Source: CALLPQ01 sp964479275 (GTDB lineage Bacteria > Pseudomonadota > Alphaproteobacteria > Caulobacterales > Parvularculaceae). From it: a stretch of DNA of 18,551 nt. The first letter of the stretch is position 1. Each line of letters starts with the position of its first letter. Where the stretch lies: NCBI GenBank assembly GCA_964479275.1, contig CAYZLR010000068.1:1-18551 (forward strand). Direction: 5' to 3'. This document shows positions 15,612 to 18,551 of this stretch, piece by piece. Below the pieces are notes generated by a model that was not told where the DNA came from, did not search any database, and saw nothing but the letters and a program-made list of their open reading frames with translations. Made by a program: the position numbers and the translations under genes.

Positions 15612-16204
15612 CAATCCTCTCCACGTTGTTATCAACTACGCTTAAAATGAGGACCACGAATAAATTTTGAACCACGATATCCATATGCAAAAACAGCCGC
15701 AATACCTGCTCGCTGGCTCGCTTTTTCTAACGCACCTCCCCTTCAAATTGAATCGCCGAGGTGCTTTAAGTCTTTCTTTTTTCGCATTTACTTTTCGCGC
15801 AATTATTGCAGTTCAACCGGTTCCCTCTTGGACACAAAATGCTTTGAGTGGTCTTTTTACACTTATTGTTTGAGAGATACCAAACAATATGAATCCATCG
15901 TTCATCTCATATCACCTCATTAACACCCAATTTCCTTAGGGGGGCCTTGCAAAATCGATTAGTCGACACCCCCCCTGTACCATGGCGAGATTTAAGATCT
16001 TCTTTAATAACCCCATGAGGATCAATAGAAATTGACATGCTCTTTGGGATGGCTTCTACCGCAGTGCCAACCTGACTTAAATTGGAGTTACATTCGTTGA
16101 TGAAAGTAATTTCTTACACGCAACTCTACAAACCATTATACCTCGATAGGATGGTAATTCATTCACCCGCTACCTTGAAGACAGGAACAAAGTACAAGCC
16201 ATCC
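15612..16204. other. Long gene-poor intergenic stretch downstream of dxs, possible gene remnant
   Basis: These 593 bases lie between two minus-strand genes and hold no confident gene. On the minus strand a frame without stops runs about 68 codons, from about 16110 to a TGA at 15907-15909. It has one ATG (16038, giving 43 residues, MSISIDPHGVIKEDLKSRHG onward) and a weak AAGAG upstream. The same frame stays open for 47 further codons past the TGA. Another open minus frame near the glycosylase start encodes about 36 residues (GIAAVFAYGYRGSKF) without an initiator. These could be decayed gene pieces or chance; no family is recognised. Confidence 0.3.
15939..15975. repeat. G6/C7 inverted repeat with internal TCGA dyad
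   Basis: GGGGGG at 15939-15944 faces CCCCCCC at 15969-15975, able to form a 6-bp all-GC stem around a 24-base loop. The loop contains a second small dyad, TCGA-TTAG-TCGA. No T-run follows on either strand, so it is not a canonical intrinsic terminator. It is the strongest base-composition anomaly in the intergenic stretch downstream of dxs. Function unknown. Confidence 0.45.
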
Positions 16205-18136
16205 TTATCCATGTAGATTAACGACATCCGCGGTAATCCCAAGAGCTTGGCGCACTGTTTCAACAATCTGCGGTGCATTAAGACGAGCAGCATCATACAT
16301 TTTTGCCGGACTATCTTGATCCTGGAAAATGTCAGGTAATGTCATCGTCCTGATTTTTAAACCATTATCCATAGCCCCGACACTCGCGAGATGATGCATC
16401 ACAATCGCACCAAACCCGCACATGGAGCCTTCCTCAAGCGTGATCAAAACTTCATGCTCACGCGCCATACGTTCTGTAAGATCCGTATCAATTGGTTTTG
16501 CAAAACGGGCATCGGCAACAGTTGTAGAAAGACCTTGCGCTTCCAGCATATCAGCAGCCTTCAGAGCCTCCGCCAATCGACCGCCATAAGAGAGAATGCC
16601 GACTTTTGTCCCTTCTCGGACAATCCGCCCCTTGCCTATTTCAAGGAATGTTCCCATCTCCGGCATATCAATTCCCATACCTTCACCACGTGGATATCGG
16701 AATGCAATTGGCCCTTCATCATATGCCACCGCAGTCGAGGTCATATGGACAAGCTCCGCTTCATCGCCCGCAGCCATCAGCACCATATTTGGCAGACACC
16801 CAAGATAGGCGATGTCAAACGCGCCAGCATGGGTTTGCCCGTCAGCCCCAACAAGTCCCGCACGATCCATCGGTATACGGACAGGCAAATTTTGAATAGC
16901 GATATCATGAACAACAGAATCATAGGCACGTTGTAAAAATGTCGAATAAATCGCAGCAAATGGCTTCATCCCGTCTGCGGCAAGACCAGCCGCAAAGGTC
17001 ACAGCATGCTGCTCAGCAATACCGACATCATAAATTCGGTCTGGAAAGGCCTCACCAAACATATCAAGGCTTGTTCCTGATGGCATCGCCGCTGTGATAC
17101 CTATGATTTTATCGTCTTTTTCCGCTTCCTTGATCAAGGTTTTGGCAAAGACCTTTTGATACGCTGGTGCATTGGGTGTGCCCTTATTTTGTTTGCCCGA
17201 TACCACATCAAATTTGGAGACACCATGATATTTGTCATAAGCCTCCTCCGCAGGAGCATACCCCTTGCCTTTTTGCGTCACGACATGGACCAGAACAGGT
17301 CCATCTTTCATATCGCGAGCATTTTCTAAAACAGGAATCAAATGATCCAGATTATGACCATCAATTGGGCCAACATAATAAAACCCTAATTCTTCAAATA
17401 AGGTTCCGCCAGTCACCATGCCGCGCCCGTATTCTTCTGCTTTAGCAAGCTGCTTGTAAACCGCATTTGGCAACCGTTTCCCCAATTGCTTGGAAAATGA
17501 ACGAAAGCCCTGATAAACCCCCGATGATGAGGCCCGAGCAAGATAAGCGCTCATCGCACCAACAGGGGGCGCAATCGACATATCATTATCGTTTAAAATT
17601 ACGATCAATTTAGAGCCCAGAGCCCCAGCATTGTTCATGGCTTCATAAGCCATCCCGGCTGACATTGAACCATCACCTATCACCGCAATCGCATGCCTGT
17701 CTTTTTCTTGATGGGCATGAGAAGAAGCAAACCCCATCGCAGCAGATATCGAAGTCGCCGCATGAGCTGCACCAAAGGGATCATATTCACTTTCAGAACG
17801 CTTGGTAAAGCCCGAGAGCCCCCCACCCTGTCGCAAAGTACGAATACGATCGCGCCGACCGGTCAAAATTTTATGGGGATAACATTGGTGTCCCACGTCA
17901 AAGACAAGTTTGTCGTCTGGGGTATTAAAAACATAATGGATCGCCGTTGTGAGTTCCACCACCCCCAAACCAGACCCTAAATGCCCGCCCGTTTGAGAAA
18001 CTGCATCAATCATTTCCTGACGCAATTCGTCCGCCAATTGGCGTAAATCCGATTTTTCCAATTTTCGTAAATCTTCTGGCCAGGTGACCCTATCTAACAT
18101 CGGTGTCGGATTTACGGTTTTCGGCGTATCAGTCAT
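16205..18136 (-). CDS. dxs: 1-deoxy-D-xylulose-5-phosphate synthase
   Basis: A 643-residue ThDP-dependent enzyme that condenses pyruvate and glyceraldehyde 3-phosphate, the first and often rate-limiting step of the MEP isoprenoid pathway; the product also feeds thiamine and pyridoxal synthesis. Motifs in order: QTGGHLGSGLGVVELT, FDVGHQCYPHKILTGRR, the ThDP/Mg motif GDGSMSAGMAYEAMNN running to NDNDMSI, YVGPIDGHNLDHLI, then catalytic Glu in VGIAEQHAVTFAAGLA, DRAGLVGADGQTHAGAFD and FRYPRGEG. Length is normal. The segment GAAHAATSISAA differs from the usual HSSTS. The ATG at 18136 has GGA 7 bases upstream. The common alphaproteobacterial neighbours xseB and ispA are not seen upstream, nor tlyA downstream, so it appears to stand alone. 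Confidence 0.97.
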   Translation of the reverse strand: MTDTPKTVNPTPMLDRVTWPEDLRKLEKSDLRQLADELRQEMIDAVSQTGGHLGSGLGVVELTTAIHYVFNTPDDKLVFDVGHQCYPHKILTGRRDRIRTLRQGGGLSGFTKRSESEYDPFGAAHAATSISAAMGFASSHAHQEKDRHAIAVIGDGSMSAGMAYEAMNNAGALGSKLIVILNDNDMSIAPPVGAMSAYLARASSSGVYQGFRSFSKQLGKRLPNAVYKQLAKAEEYGRGMVTGGTLFEELGFYYVGPIDGHNLDHLIPVLENARDMKDGPVLVHVVTQKGKGYAPAEEAYDKYHGVSKFDVVSGKQNKGTPNAPAYQKVFAKTLIKEAEKDDKIIGITAAMPSGTSLDMFGEAFPDRIYDVGIAEQHAVTFAAGLAADGMKPFAAIYSTFLQRAYDSVVHDIAIQNLPVRIPMDRAGLVGADGQTHAGAFDIAYLGCLPNMVLMAAGDEAELVHMTSTAVAYDEGPIAFRYPRGEGMGIDMPEMGTFLEIGKGRIVREGTKVGILSYGGRLAEALKAADMLEAQGLSTTVADARFAKPIDTDLTERMAREHEVLITLEEGSMCGFGAIVMHHLASVGAMDNGLKIRTMTLPDIFQDQDSPAKMYDAARLNAPQIVETVRQALGITADVVNLHG

Positions 18137-18551
18137 TTATCTTTCCAATTTACTAACTAAGTATTTGTTATTTATATTTTTTTTCAAACAATAGTTTTAC
18201 AAAAAAGTTTTATTCCAACTTCATCAAGGAGTGAACCCTACTAGATAATATCGTCATTTCGACTCAAAATTACCATCGCGGCCACTAACTAGTCACCAGC
18301 CGAAAAATCATAAGCTAAAGCATGCAAATCTGCAATCAGCTCAAGTTAAATTTATTTCTACCCATGTCGAAGAAACTTTTGCCACAATTGAGCATTCAAT
18401 CACGATATTTACCGATAATCACATTTTGTATAGTTGCCATTATTCCTGCAAACCCTTTATTCCTAACCAGCCGGACTGCCATTGTGGGCACATCAAAAAA
18501 TCTCTAAGAGCCCAATTCAAAATTACAATTGAGTGATTTCAGCGACTTATG
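18137..18551. other. Upstream region of dxs without a convincing gene
   Basis: These 415 bases, open at the window edge, are AT-rich near dxs and probably contain its promoter, but no clear -35/-10 pair stands out. A short minus-strand frame (18396-18482; 28 residues, MAVRLVRNKGFAGIMATIQN onward) lacks a ribosome-binding site and has no family I recognise. No tRNA, repeat or riboswitch fold was recognised. Confidence 0.35.

Noticed and set aside
15667..15873. Plus-strand 68-codon frame in the gap between the glycosylase gene and dxs
   Set aside because: No ribosome-binding site and no recognisable protein features; not supported as a gene.
15939..15975. G-run with downstream TCGA considered as tmRNA end, tRNA or intrinsic terminator
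   Set aside because: No T-loop motif, CCA end, tag frame or T-run is present on either strand.
16391..16936. Plus-strand 181-codon open frame opposite dxs
   Set aside because: The opposite strand encodes well-conserved DXS motifs; this frame is His/Cys-rich with no protein-like pattern.

Overview
The window looks like a moderately AT-rich alphaproteobacterial chromosome segment. The evidence is the flagellar gene order (fliL-fliM-DUF6468-motE running away from flgF-flgG-flgA-flgH), the MotE-type protein, which is best known from Rhizobiales, and a sigma-54-type flagellar promoter. I cannot name the genus from sequence alone. I see no insertion sequence, phage gene, CRISPR array, tRNA or rRNA.

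Layout: (1) 251-1204, minus strand: an OxyR-like LysR regulator whose peroxide-sensing cysteine is replaced by serine. (2) 1325-5948, minus strand: a tightly packed flagellar operon read as fliL, fliM, a small DUF6468-type membrane protein, a motE-like gene and a large secreted TPR-like protein. (3) 6091-9307, plus strand: a near-perfect sigma-54 promoter followed by flgF, flgG, flgA and flgH, which build the distal rod and L-ring and provide the P-ring chaperone. (4) 9348-11532, minus strand: a membrane-anchored ClpP-fold protein and methylmalonate-semialdehyde dehydrogenase (mmsA). (5) 11892-13976, plus strand: a LytS-type histidine kinase and a LytTR response regulator, three bases apart. 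(6) 14010-18136, minus strand: a putative methyltransferase, an Fe-S uracil-DNA glycosylase family protein and 1-deoxy-D-xylulose-5-phosphate synthase (dxs). Two stretches, 15612-16204 and 18137-18551, hold no convincing gene.

The two flagellar operons form one divergent locus. One arm supplies the rod, the L-ring and its assembly factors. The other supplies the C-ring switch protein, the stator-associated FliL and a periplasmic accessory set (MotE plus TPR protein) that probably acts on the motor. The rest are single housekeeping or regulatory genes without obvious functional links to one another.

I did not find a clearly novel defence or mobile system. The best candidates for follow-up are the Cys-to-Ser OxyR homologue, the MotE/TPR/DUF6468 motor-accessory module, the diverged methyltransferase, and the gene-poor stretch next to dxs with its G6/C7 inverted repeat.
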